Below are positions 32,248 to 41,146 of a stretch of DNA of 49,096 nt, piece after piece. Where the stretch lies: positions 276,745-325,840 of the forward strand of contig JACONM010000012.1 in assembly GCA_014323765.1 (NCBI GenBank). Reading direction: 5' to 3'. The stretch comes from Cellvibrionales bacterium (GTDB lineage: Bacteria; Pseudomonadota; Gammaproteobacteria; Pseudomonadales; GM7GCV1). The first letter of the stretch is position 1, and each line of letters opens with the position of its first letter. The position numbers were made by a program, and so were the translations under genes. Below the pieces are notes generated by a model. It was not told the DNA's origin and searched no databases. It saw nothing but the letters and a program-made list of their open reading frames with translations.

Positions 32248-34170
32248 CTAAGCAGTGGCGGTGCCGCGCTTGGCAATGGCTGCTTCCAGCATATCGACCA
32301 GAGCGACCATCCCCATGGTGCCGAGGTCTTCGCCGCTGCGACTGCGTATTGCCACGGTGTCCGATTCCACTTCGCGATCGCCGGCCACCAGTAGGTAAGG
32401 CACCCGGGCGATTGTGTGTTCGCGGATTTTAAGCCCGACTTTCTCATTTCGCAAGTCGGAAATCACCCGAAATCCGCGTTCCTGTAGCTGCTCGCACACC
32501 CGCTCCACATAAGGGCGTTGGCTGTCGGTAATCGTCAGGACTGCCGCCTGCACCGGTGCCAACCAGACCGGGAAGGCCGCCTCATAGTGCTCGATCAGAA
32601 TGCCGATAAAGCGCTCAAAGGAGCCGAGGATGGCGCGGTGCAGCATGACCGGCATTTGGCGCGAGCCGTCCTCGGCCACGTACTGGGCGTTGAGGCGACC
32701 GGGCATGGAAAAGTCCACCTGAATGGTGCCGCATTGCCAGACCCGCCCGATGCAATCGCGCAGGGAAAATTCGATTTTTGGGCCGTAAAAGGCCCCCTCG
32801 CCGGGCAGCAATTCGAAGTCGAGATTTTTGGCATTGAGGGCCATTTCCAGAGCCTTTTCGGACTTGTCCCAGACCGCATCGGAGCCGACTCGCTGGGATG
32901 GGCGGGTGGAGAGCTTGGTCAGGATCTGGTCAAAGCCAAAATCGGCGTAGACCTGATGCAGCAGGTCGATGAAAGCGGCGACTTCTTCTTGCACCTGGGC
33001 TTCGGTGCAAAAGATGTGCGCATCGTCCTGGGTGAAGCCACGCAAGCGCATTAGGCCGGTCAGGGTGCCGGATGCCTCGTTGCGGTGGCAGCTGCCGAAC
33101 TCGGCGAGGCGTAGCGGCAGGTCGCGGTAACTGCGCAAGCCCTGGTTGAAGACTTGGACGTGGCAGGGGCAGTTCATCGGCTTGATGGCGTAATCGCGGC
33201 TTTCGGATTCCACGGTGAACATGTCAGAGCGGAACTTGTCCCAGTGGCCGGAGCGTTCCCATAGGCGGCGGTCGACCACTTGCGGGGTGCGGATTTCCTG
33301 ATAACCGTTGGCGCGTTGGACTTGGCGCATGTGTTCTTCGATGCGGGTGTAGAGGCTCCAGCCTTTGGGGTGCCAGAAGACCATGCCGGGGGCTTCTTCC
33401 TGCAGGTGGAAAAGGTCGTGCTTTTTGGCCAGCTTGCGGTGGTCGCGCTTGGCTGCTTCCTGTAACAAATGCAAATGGGTTTTTAGCTGCTTGCGCTCGG
33501 CCCAGGCGGTGCCGTAAATGCGCTGCAGCTGTTTGTTGGCTTGGTCGCCGCGCCAGTAGGCCCCGGAGACGCGCAACAGTTTGAAATGGCGGCAAAAGCG
33601 CATGCTTGGCACATGCGGGCCGCGGCACATGTCGATGTATTCTTCGTGGTGGTAGAGGGCGGGCTGGGCATCGCGGGGGATGTCTTGTTCGAGAATTTCC
33701 AGCTTGTAGGGTTCTTCGCGGGCGGTAAAAATGGCGTGGGCTTCCTGCCAGCTGACGGGCTTTTTTATCACTGGGTAGTCGCGCTCGACCAACTCGCGCA
33801 TGCGGGCTTCGATGGCTTGGATGTCGGCCTCGGTCAGCGGATGGTCGAGGTCGATATCGTAGTAAAAGCCGTTTTCGATGGTGGGGCCGATGGCCATTTT
33901 GGCCGCAGGCCAGAGTTGTTTGAGGGCGTGGCCGAGCAGATGGGCGCAGGAATGGCGGATGATCTCCAGCCCATCGGCATCGCGGGGGGTGAAGAGCACC
34001 AATTCCGCGTCTTCAGAAATCCGGTCGCAAGCATCGCGGCGTTCGCCATTCACCCGCCCACCGAGAGTAGCCTTGGCCAGACCGGGGCCGATGTCGGCGG
34101 CGACATCGAGGACGGAGGGGGGGTGGTCAAAGTGGCGTTCGGAGCCATCGGGAAGGCGAATGCGGGGCAT
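32248..34170 (-). CDS. thrS: Threonine--tRNA ligase
   Basis: [81 protein letters not shown]. Confidence 0.98.
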   Translation of the reverse strand: MPRIRLPDGSERHFDHPPSVLDVAADIGPGLAKATLGGRVNGERRDACDRISEDAELVLFTPRDADGLEIIRHSCAHLLGHALKQLWPAAKMAIGPTIENGFYYDIDLDHPLTEADIQAIEARMRELVERDYPVIKKPVSWQEAHAIFTAREEPYKLEILEQDIPRDAQPALYHHEEYIDMCRGPHVPSMRFCRHFKLLRVSGAYWRGDQANKQLQRIYGTAWAERKQLKTHLHLLQEAAKRDHRKLAKKHDLFHLQEEAPGMVFWHPKGWSLYTRIEEHMRQVQRANGYQEIRTPQVVDRRLWERSGHWDKFRSDMFTVESESRDYAIKPMNCPCHVQVFNQGLRSYRDLPLRLAEFGSCHRNEASGTLTGLMRLRGFTQDDAHIFCTEAQVQEEVAAFIDLLHQVYADFGFDQILTKLSTRPSQRVGSDAVWDKSEKALEMALNAKNLDFELLPGEGAFYGPKIEFSLRDCIGRVWQCGTIQVDFSMPGRLNAQYVAEDGSRQMPVMLHRAILGSFERFIGILIEHYEAAFPVWLAPVQAAVLTITDSQRPYVERVCEQLQERGFRVISDLRNEKVGLKIREHTIARVPYLLVAGDREVESDTVAIRSRSGEDLGTMGMVALVDMLEAAIAKRGTATA

Positions 34171-34222
34171 GGCGGAACCTCTCAGTGGTGACCCATACCA
34201 GGGGCCACATGAAGTGCAATGT

Positions 34223-34299
34223 TGGTACGACCGAGTGGATTTGAACCACCGACCTCCACCATGTCAAGATGGCGCTCTAACCAACTGAGCTACGGTCGT
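34223..34299 (-). tRNA. tRNA-Val(GAC)
   Basis: Reverse complement ACGACCGTAGCTCAGTTGGTTAGAGCGCCATCTTGACATGGTGGAGGTCGGTGGTTCAAATCCACTCGGTCGTACCA. Confidence 0.95.
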
Positions 34300-34372
34300 A
34301 ATGTATCGCCCGCCCGCTCTGGCTATGGGCTAGGCAGACGGCGCACGGCAAAGGATGGGATTGCTGGCTGGA

Positions 34373-35107
34373 CTAGCCAATTTCAATCCAGCCGTCATTG
34401 TAACGGATTAGCGATTCGATATGGGACGGTTCAATGCGCGGGACGATGCAGTTTATTTTGAAATGAGTCGCTGAACCCGGCACAGCGCGGAAAATAGTGA
34501 ACTGACTCCCGTGAAACTGCCAAGTAAAACAGTGTTTGCCATCCGTTTTTCGGTGCCCTTGCAAATTGCCTCGCTCATTCTTCCGCCATTCGTAATCGGC
34601 GGCGACATAGCGGGTAATTTCTTCTTCAAATAGCGTGAAACACTGCGTCTGCATGTTGCGAATGAGTACCGCCACGCAGACATCGTTCTGCTCCTTGCGG
34701 GCAGCATTCAGCCGACTGTTCCACACCGCTAGGACCGCCTGGCCGGTAGCCTGCAAATCGGCATGCGGATTTTTGATACCACTCGAAAAATCCGGCGAAT
34801 TACGACCGGAGATCAGGCGCACCTGTCGCTGAGTCTGCGGCTTGGCAGACTTGACCGTCTTTACCGACCAGCTAACTCCCCCAAATAACACGTCAACCAT
34901 CCCCAGCGGGCTGGAATGGTGCGCACCGTCGATCGCGGCGGCAAATATATCCCCGAAGTCATCCCCGCTGATGTCCATGCGGCCATAAGCCAGCCGATGC
35001 ACTAGCTGTCTGCCAATGGCGTAGATCACCCGTTCAGGTATTTGACCAATTTGCCAGGGCCCGGAAGACGAGCCGCTCTTGCCGCGCAACCGTGGCTCAT
35101 CCGACAC
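34373..35107 (-). CDS. Putative type II restriction endonuclease partner of the m5C methyltransferase (GTG start)
   Basis: 244 aa, overlaps the methyltransferase stop by 11 bp. GMVDVLFGGVSWSVKTVKS resembles a degenerate PD-(D/E)xK core. Assignment is mainly by context. Confidence 0.55.
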   Translation of the reverse strand: MSDEPRLRGKSGSSSGPWQIGQIPERVIYAIGRQLVHRLAYGRMDISGDDFGDIFAAAIDGAHHSSPLGMVDVLFGGVSWSVKTVKSAKPQTQRQVRLISGRNSPDFSSGIKNPHADLQATGQAVLAVWNSRLNAARKEQNDVCVAVLIRNMQTQCFTLFEEEITRYVAADYEWRKNERGNLQGHRKTDGKHCFTWQFHGSQFTIFRAVPGSATHFKINCIVPRIEPSHIESLIRYNDGWIEIG

Positions 35108-36178
35108 GGGCGAGCTCCCGGATTACTGCGGTGACCATGGGGACGGGGACGGCGTTGCCGGCTTGTTTGCGGGCTTGGCTGTCTTTGGCAGGCAGGCGGA
35201 AGCTATCGGGGAAGCCTTGCAGGCGGAACATCTCTCGCGGGGTCAGGCGGCGGATGCCGTCTACTAGCAAGTAGTTGTAGCTGGCGCCGGCGCGTAGGGC
35301 GCAGGAAAAGGGGTGTGAACTGATGTTGCCGCCTTTGTTTTCGTGCCAAATGGCGGGCTGGACGGCGGCGCGATGGGCTGTTTGACGGGCTTGGCGGATG
35401 TGGGGGCTGGCGAAGTGGCGTGGGTCTGGGGTGGGTTCGAGAATATCGGCGAGTGTCTGCCCATCTGCTTGGCGTTGCGGCCAGCGGAAGCCGGCAAGGG
35501 TATCGAGCCGGCCGACGATTAGCACGCGCTCACGCTTTTGTGGTAGCCCAAAATCTAGGGCATTCAGGACGCGATGGTCGACTTGGTAGCCCAATTCTTC
35601 CAGCGTTTCCAGAATGCGGGCCAGCACTCGACCGCGGTCCGCCGTGACCAGCTGCTTGACGTTTTCTAGCACAAAGGCGGTGGGGCGTTTGGCTTCTAGG
35701 ATACGGGCGATTTCAAAGAATAGGGTGCCGCGGGTGTCTGCGAAGCCGCCGCGTTTGCCGATAATGCTGAATGGCTGGCAGGGGAAGCCAGCGCACAGCA
35801 GATCGTGGTCGGGGATGGCGGCGGTGGGGATCTGGGTGATGTCGCCGTGCGGGGCGGTGCCGAAATTGCTGGCGTAGACGGCGCGGGCGGGGGCATCGAT
35901 TTCGGAAGCAAAGACGCACTCCATTCCGTTGGCCTGGGCGGCTAGGTGAAAGCCGCCGATGCCGGCGAACAGATCAATGAAGGTTTGGAGCCGCTGGTTG
36001 GCTGCGGCGGGGCGGCGGGGGCTGTGCGCTAGGCTTGCAACGTCCTGTGTCAAACCTAGGGCTGTGCGGGCCAGTGCGGCGGCGGTGCCATCAGGCCACC
36101 GCTCGAACATCGGCGTTTGCGCGGTTATTTGGCGCATGGTGCCATCCTTGGTTGAGGCAAACCCTGCTTGTGGTGCCA
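35097..36178 (-). CDS. DNA (cytosine-5-)-methyltransferase
   Basis: FIDLFAGIGGFHLA, LLCAGFPCQPFSIIGKRGGF (PCQ), VLENVKQLVT (ENV), LPQKRERVLIVG, GNAVPVPMVTAVIREL. The ORF-track N-terminal extension to 36278 reads through a repeat and is unlikely. Confidence 0.92.
35099..35159. repeat. 61-bp perfect direct repeat, copy 1 (3' end of the m5C methyltransferase gene)
   Basis: ATCCGACACGGGCGAGCTCCCGGATTACTGCGGTGACCATGGGGACGGGGACGGCGTTGCC, identical to 36239-36299. Confidence 0.97.
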
Positions 36179-36238
36179 TAGGTGGGCATTCTAGCCGCTC
36201 ATGCCGGGCGGTGGGCGAGCAAGCGGCGCGGGACGGAT

Positions 36239-36299
36239 ATCCGACACGGGCGAGCTCCCGGATTACTGCGGTGACCATGGGGACGGGGACGGCGTTGCC
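36239..36299. repeat. 61-bp perfect direct repeat, copy 2 (upstream of the m5C methyltransferase start)
   Basis: Identical to 35099-35159; direct orientation, 1140-bp offset. Confidence 0.97.
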
Positions 36300-36499
36300 C
36301 GCGTTAGCGGGTCACCCGCCAATTTCTACGTTTGGCTAGGCAAGCCTAATCGTAGTTCGGCCCGGGGTGGCCTTCCTACTTCTTGTCAGCTTTGGGTCGG
36401 GTTGGAGTCGGTGGCGGGGGTCGGGTCGGTACGTGCGATTTGGGATCCGCATTTCTCCCACCTTTCTGGGTGCTACCTTCGTTAATGACGATTTTTTCT

Positions 36500-37138
36500 T
36501 CATGCATTTTCATATCCCTCTGCTCGGTATGGAAACTCTACCCAAATGTTGTGTTTGGGTCTGGACAAGTAGAGAAACGGTACCCGTGAAACTTCTTGAC
36601 CATGCTCGCCGTAGACTACCACATCGGTTAGCAAAAGTTCCCTAAAATCTTCAGCTTCTTCCGAGTATGCATTAACCCAGCCGGCAAACACAAAGTCATT
36701 CTCTAAATCTCGCAGATGCACGTACTTGACATTGGCATCATCTGAGTTTAGAGCGTAACTCCAAACATCCCCATCGCCGTAACGTTGTGTGACTTTAATT
36801 TTATGCAAGAACTTGTTGAGTAAACGGTTTTGGACGATCCATAGCCAGCAGATGGTAAGGACCAATGACAGAGGTACTGAAAATGCGATTTCGTCCGCCA
36901 GCTCAGTGAAATTCAACGAGGTTGCCCCACTGTCAAGCGCAGCAGAATACCCAAACGTCTTACCAAAAATCCAATAAATCCCGTACAGAATGGCGTATGT
37001 CGTCACGCCAAACATGAAGGCGCGGATAAGTAGCGTCGCCTGTGACGGCTTTAATCCCGCGCCATACTTAGCATCAATGGTTGCCCAAATGATACCGGGT
37101 AAGAAAACAAGTGCTAATTGTGCTAGGGCAATGTCCAC
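36500..37138 (-). CDS. DUF6338-like membrane protein
   Basis: MDIALAQLALVFLPGIIWATIDAKYGAGLKPSQATLLIRAFMFGVTTYAILYGIYW; N-terminal TM segments and soluble C-terminus. Confidence 0.65.
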   Translation of the reverse strand: MDIALAQLALVFLPGIIWATIDAKYGAGLKPSQATLLIRAFMFGVTTYAILYGIYWIFGKTFGYSAALDSGATSLNFTELADEIAFSVPLSLVLTICWLWIVQNRLLNKFLHKIKVTQRYGDGDVWSYALNSDDANVKYVHLRDLENDFVFAGWVNAYSEEAEDFRELLLTDVVVYGEHGQEVSRVPFLYLSRPKHNIWVEFPYRAEGYENA

Positions 37139-37290
37139 TAATTATCCCTGAAAATCCTTTGTTACCGAGATGTTAGCGTCATCTCTCGGTGGAAGCTGGC
37201 GATGGACAAGGCATTCTACCTGCTTGCGTAGGGTAGCGGGCCGGGCAAGCGGTGTGGGATAGGCGACCGCTTGCTTTGGATTCTGGCGGG

Positions 37291-37841
37291 GCTACCAGTT
37301 GATGGCGATGTATTCGACGAAAGAATTGGCCATGGCGCGGTAGGCTTCCGATGAGCTGCCGCCGAAAAATCCCATGGCCAGTTCGCCATCAAAATTAGCC
37401 TCCGCGATCAGTCCGCCGGCAGAGTCTAAGAACTTGCAGCTAATGCTGCTGTAGGCTTTACCGGAGCCGAAGCCGACGAAGTAACGTTTTGCCCGACTGC
37501 CCTCTTCGTAGCTGGTGACTACGCAATCGGCGACGACTGGGTTGCTCGCGTTACTGCTGCTGCCCCCCCCCCCCCGCCGCGGTTACCTGAGCGAATATGG
37601 GCTTGGCGGGGTTGGACTCGTTGTGGCTGGCGATCTTGTCGATTAACAGGGCAGGCAGAGCCGCTGCCATCTGCGTTGCACCATCCGTTTTGACATTGGT
37701 TTTGATGTCCGCTATTTCTAGCGCATCAAAAGTGGAGAACCGCTGGCTGATTGGCGTTTCAATCTGATAGCGGTTAGAGGCGCAGGCGGCGAGTGCGAGC
37801 GCGACGGTGGCGAGGAGAGCTAGGTTGCGGATTTTCATGAT
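37291..37841 (-). pseudogene. Small outer-membrane lipoprotein gene, out of frame at an internal poly-G(13) tract (phase OFF?)
   Basis: MKIRNLALLATVALALAACASNRYQIETPISQRF...KPIFAQVTAAGGGG, then the frame breaks at the C13 run 37563-37575. The other frame continues SSSNASNPVVADCVVTSYEEGSRAKRYFVGFGSGKAYSSISCKFLDSAGGLIAEANFDGELAMGFFGGSSSEAYRAMANSFVEYIAINW*. Confidence 0.8.
37563..37575. repeat. Homopolymer C13 (G13 on the coding strand) inside the lipoprotein gene
   Basis: Direct count: tg-CCCCCCCCCCCCC-gccgcgg. Confidence 0.9.
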
Positions 37842-37899
37842 GAAGTTCTCTAGTAAAAGTCGAGGAAGCGGGGGCATTCTAACTGCTTATGCGGAAAAC

Positions 37900-39933
37900 T
37901 CAAAGGGTCTTGAAATGCTCGCGCAGGTCGGCGAGTTGGTCGCGGAGGTGGGCGGCGGTTTCGAATTCTAGATTTTTGGCGGCTTGGTGCATCTCGGTTT
38001 CCAGCGTGTCTAGAGTTTTGGCGAATTCCGCCGGGTCTTGCGGGAAAGGTTTGTCGACGGCGTATTTACCGCGCTCTTCGGCGGCCTGCATGGCGCGGTC
38101 GGCTTTGCTTTTGCGGCGGCGACCGGGCACTATGCGGCTGCCTTCCATGATGTCGGTGACCGATTTTTCGATGCCGCGGGGGCGGATGCCGTGCTGTTGG
38201 TTGTGGCGCAGCTGTTTATCGCGGCGGCGGCGGGTCTCGTCCATGGCGCGCTGCATGGAGCCGGTGATCTGGTCGGCGTAGAGGATGGCGCGGCCTTCGG
38301 CGTTGCGGGCGGCGCGACCGATGGTCTGAATCAGCGAGCCTTCAGAGCGTAAAAAGCCTTCTTTGTCGGCATCGAGAATGGCGACCAGTGAGACTTCCGG
38401 CATGTCCAGCCCTTCGCGCAATAGGTTGATGCCCACCAGCACATCGAATTCGCCGAGGCGCAGGTCGCGGATAATTTCCACTCGCTCGACCGTCTCAATA
38501 TCCGAGTGCAGATAGCGCACCCGCACCCCATGTTCCAGTAAATAATCGGTCAGATCTTCGGCCATGCGTTTGGTCAGGGTGGTGATCAGCACCCGTTGAC
38601 CGCGCTCGACCACTTGGCGAATTTCGCCCAGCACATCATCCACTTGGCTGCTGGCCGGGCGCACTTCCAGCTGCGGGTCGAGCAGGCCAGTGGGGCGGAC
38701 GATCTGCTCGGCGACTTGCTCGGCGTGTTGTTTTTCGTGGTCACCGGGCGTGGCCGAGACAAAGATGGTTTGCGGCGACCGCTGCGCCCATTCTTCAAAT
38801 TTCAGTGGGCGGTTGTCGAGGGCCGAGGGCAGGCGGAAGCCGTATTGCACCAGCGTTTCTTTGCGCGAGCGATCGCCGCGGTACATGCCGCGAATTTGCG
38901 GCACTGTGGCGTGCGATTCATCCACAAACAGAATAGCTTCGGGTGGGATGTAGTCGAACAGGGTGGGCGGTGGCTCTCCCGCGGCGCGGCCGGACAGGTG
39001 GCGCGAGTAATTTTCGATGCCGGTGCAAAAGCCAAGCTGGCGGATCATCTCCAGATCGTAACGGGTGCGCTGTTCCAGTCGCTGCGCTTCCACCAGCTTG
39101 TTTTGGCTGCGCAGATCTTCCAAGCGTTGGGTTAATTCTTGCTCGATCTGCTCCACCGCATCGAGCACCGCGGCGCGTGGGGTGGCGTAGTGGGTTTTGG
39201 GGTAGATGGTGATGCGCGGCAGATCGCCGTGCGCCGCGCCGGTCAGCGGGTCAAACAGGCTGAGGCGTTCGATCTCATTGTCAAACAGGGTCACGCGTAC
39301 TGCATCGCGCTCCGATTCGGCGGGGAAAATATCGATGACATCGCCGCGCACCCGGAAGCTGGCGCGGTGAAAATCGATCTCGTTGCGCTGGTACTGTAGC
39401 TCCGCCAGCCGCCGTAGCACGGTGCGTTGCTCGATCTGTTCGCCGCGGGTCAGATGCAGCAGCATGTTCAGATAGGCATTGGGGTCGCCGAGGCCATAGA
39501 TGGCCGATACGGTGGCGACCACCACCACATCGGGGCGTTCCAGAAGTGCCTTGGTGGCCGACAGGCGCATTTGCTCGATATGTTCGTTGATCGAGGCATC
39601 TTTGTCGACGAAGGTGTCCGAGGCCGGCACATAGGCTTCCGGCTGGTAGTAGTCGTAATAGGAGACGAAATATTCCACCGCATTGTTGGGGAAGAATTCG
39701 CGGAATTCGCCGTACAGCTGCGCGGCTAGGGTTTTGTTGTGCGCCATCACCACCGCGGGACGCTGGACGCGCTCGATGACTGCGGCCATGGTGAAGGTTT
39801 TGCCGGAGCCGGTCACGCCCAGTAGCGTCTGGTGCGATAGGCCATCTTGCAACCCCGCGGCCAGCTTGTTGATGGCCTGCGGCTGGTCGCCGGCGGGGCG
39901 GTAGTCGGTATGAACCTTGAAGGGTTTTTGCAT
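37900..39933 (-). CDS. uvrB: Excinuclease ABC subunit B
   Basis: [58 protein letters not shown]-terminal UVR motif. Confidence 0.98.
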   Translation of the reverse strand: MQKPFKVHTDYRPAGDQPQAINKLAAGLQDGLSHQTLLGVTGSGKTFTMAAVIERVQRPAVVMAHNKTLAAQLYGEFREFFPNNAVEYFVSYYDYYQPEAYVPASDTFVDKDASINEHIEQMRLSATKALLERPDVVVVATVSAIYGLGDPNAYLNMLLHLTRGEQIEQRTVLRRLAELQYQRNEIDFHRASFRVRGDVIDIFPAESERDAVRVTLFDNEIERLSLFDPLTGAAHGDLPRITIYPKTHYATPRAAVLDAVEQIEQELTQRLEDLRSQNKLVEAQRLEQRTRYDLEMIRQLGFCTGIENYSRHLSGRAAGEPPPTLFDYIPPEAILFVDESHATVPQIRGMYRGDRSRKETLVQYGFRLPSALDNRPLKFEEWAQRSPQTIFVSATPGDHEKQHAEQVAEQIVRPTGLLDPQLEVRPASSQVDDVLGEIRQVVERGQRVLITTLTKRMAEDLTDYLLEHGVRVRYLHSDIETVERVEIIRDLRLGEFDVLVGINLLREGLDMPEVSLVAILDADKEGFLRSEGSLIQTIGRAARNAEGRAILYADQITGSMQRAMDETRRRRDKQLRHNQQHGIRPRGIEKSVTDIMEGSRIVPGRRRKSKADRAMQAAEERGKYAVDKPFPQDPAEFAKTLDTLETEMHQAAKNLEFETAAHLRDQLADLREHFKTL

Positions 39934-40081
39934 TGGTGTTGGGTGCGGGCGCGAGTTTGGAAGGCGAGGTGCGGGCGCAAGGGGCGTGGCCAGCGACAGA
40001 GAGGCGGAAATGGTACCCCAAATCCGCCATTTAGCGGTTGACCGTTTCCGTCCGCTCTCTTAAGATAGCCGCCCCCATCAG

Positions 40082-40157
40082 TCCGCCTTAGCTCAGTTGG
40101 TAGAGCAAATGACTGTTAATCATTGGGTCGCTGGTTCGAGCCCAGCAGGCGGAGCCA
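40082..40157 (+). tRNA. tRNA-Asn(GTT)
   Basis: TCCGCCTTAGCTCAGTTGGTAGAGCAAATGACTGTTAATCATTGGGTCGCTGGTTCGAGCCCAGCAGGCGGAGCCA. Confidence 0.96.
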
Positions 40158-40165
40158 ATTTGCAA

Positions 40166-40189
40166 AACCCCGCTTTGGCGGGGTTTTTT
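40166..40189 (+). terminator. Rho-independent terminator after tRNA-Asn
   Basis: AACCCCGCTTTGGCGGGGTTTTTT. Confidence 0.9.
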
Positions 40190-40319
40190 CTGAAAGCAGT
40201 TAGATGATGTTTGCCTCTCTCCCAAGTGGTGGGCTATACAGGAAAAAAACCAGTTTTCTGCTGTTTTATTTTGGCATTGATCCGTAATTTTTCTAGCCAG
40301 TTTAAACCCAGATGAAGGG

Positions 40320-40791
40320 TTACTTCCGGGTGGGCAGAATCAGCAGAGCCGCGAAGGCGCGACAGTCTTTTGGTGGGGTGGCTTTGAACTTTTTTATCGC
40401 GTCCGTAGCAGCGTCAATATCGCCAATCACTTCGGACTTCTGAAAAGACGCTGAGGGGTCATAGTCGGCGTTGTGACGTTTTATCTTGGGCATCGACAAA
40501 TGCCGCCGCAAAGCCTTGGATGCTTTGCGGAAACTCTTTTATTTTCTGCCTGCTACAAGCGATTTTCGCCGGACCGTGATTGATGGCGCGATACATTTGC
40601 CGCCATGCGGGATTGCTGCGCGATGCCGGGTTCGCGCCGATTAAAAGATCAGCCGCCGAGCGACAAACTGTATGGAAAAGAGCGTAATAGGTGGTACTGA
40701 CAGCGCGACGCAGATCGACTTGGCGTGGTCGCCCCGGCCCCTCAGAATCCGCTAGACGTCGGGCCGCCGTTAGAAAATTATCCGGGTTCAA
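40320..40791 (-). pseudogene. HEPN-domain protein, single-nt frameshift in the annotated sequence
   Basis: MNPDNFLTAARRLADSEGPGRPRQVDLRRAVSTTYYALFHTVCRSAADLLIG...AAAFVDAQDK, then the frame shifts at T4 (40479-40482) and the other frame continues RHNADYDPSASFQKSEVIGDIDAATDAIKKFKATPPKDCRAFAALLILPTRK*. Confidence 0.75.
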
Positions 40792-41075
40792 GCGATCATC
40801 CCCGCATCTTTGGCATCTCTACTGGAGATATAGGATGTGATCGGGAAGGCATCTATCTCCATTTCTTCAAATTTCAACCAGAGACAGTGTTTGAACGACA
40901 TCATGGTCGGGGCATCTAGGCGTTCATTGGGGGTTTCATAGATCACCCGGACGCGCAGGATGGGGTCGCCGTCCCAGCCGGTGTCTTCCTTGACTGTGAC
41001 ATCGATAATTTTCGCATCCTTGAACCGTTTGGTGGCGAGGTCAAAGATTACTTGTCTAGCTTGTTCTTCACTCAC
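40788..41075 (-). CDS. Small protein of unknown function, translationally coupled to the HEPN gene (candidate antitoxin/partner)
   Basis: 95 aa MSEEQARQVIFDLATKRFKDAKIIDVTVKEDTGWDGDPILRVRVIYE...; its stop overlaps the HEPN start (ATGA-type overlap). Confidence 0.7.
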   Translation of the reverse strand: MSEEQARQVIFDLATKRFKDAKIIDVTVKEDTGWDGDPILRVRVIYETPNERLDAPTMMSFKHCLWLKFEEMEIDAFPITSYISSRDAKDAGMIA

Positions 41076-41146
41076 CGTTTGTTTCCTCCGTGGTGGTGTT
41101 TGCCAATTTGCATTCGACCATTTTATGGGGCGGAATTCAATCGAGC

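Noticed and set aside
36179-36278. N-terminal extension MVTAVIRELARVGYPSRAACSP of the m5C methyltransferase ORF
   Set aside because: It is generated by the 61-bp repeat of the gene's own 3' end. Normal methyltransferase start is downstream (36178 or 36138).
40166-40189. Hairpin after tRNA-Asn as an element attachment site
   Set aside because: A plain Rho-independent terminator (GC stem plus T run). No duplicate of the tRNA 3' end was seen near the HEPN module.
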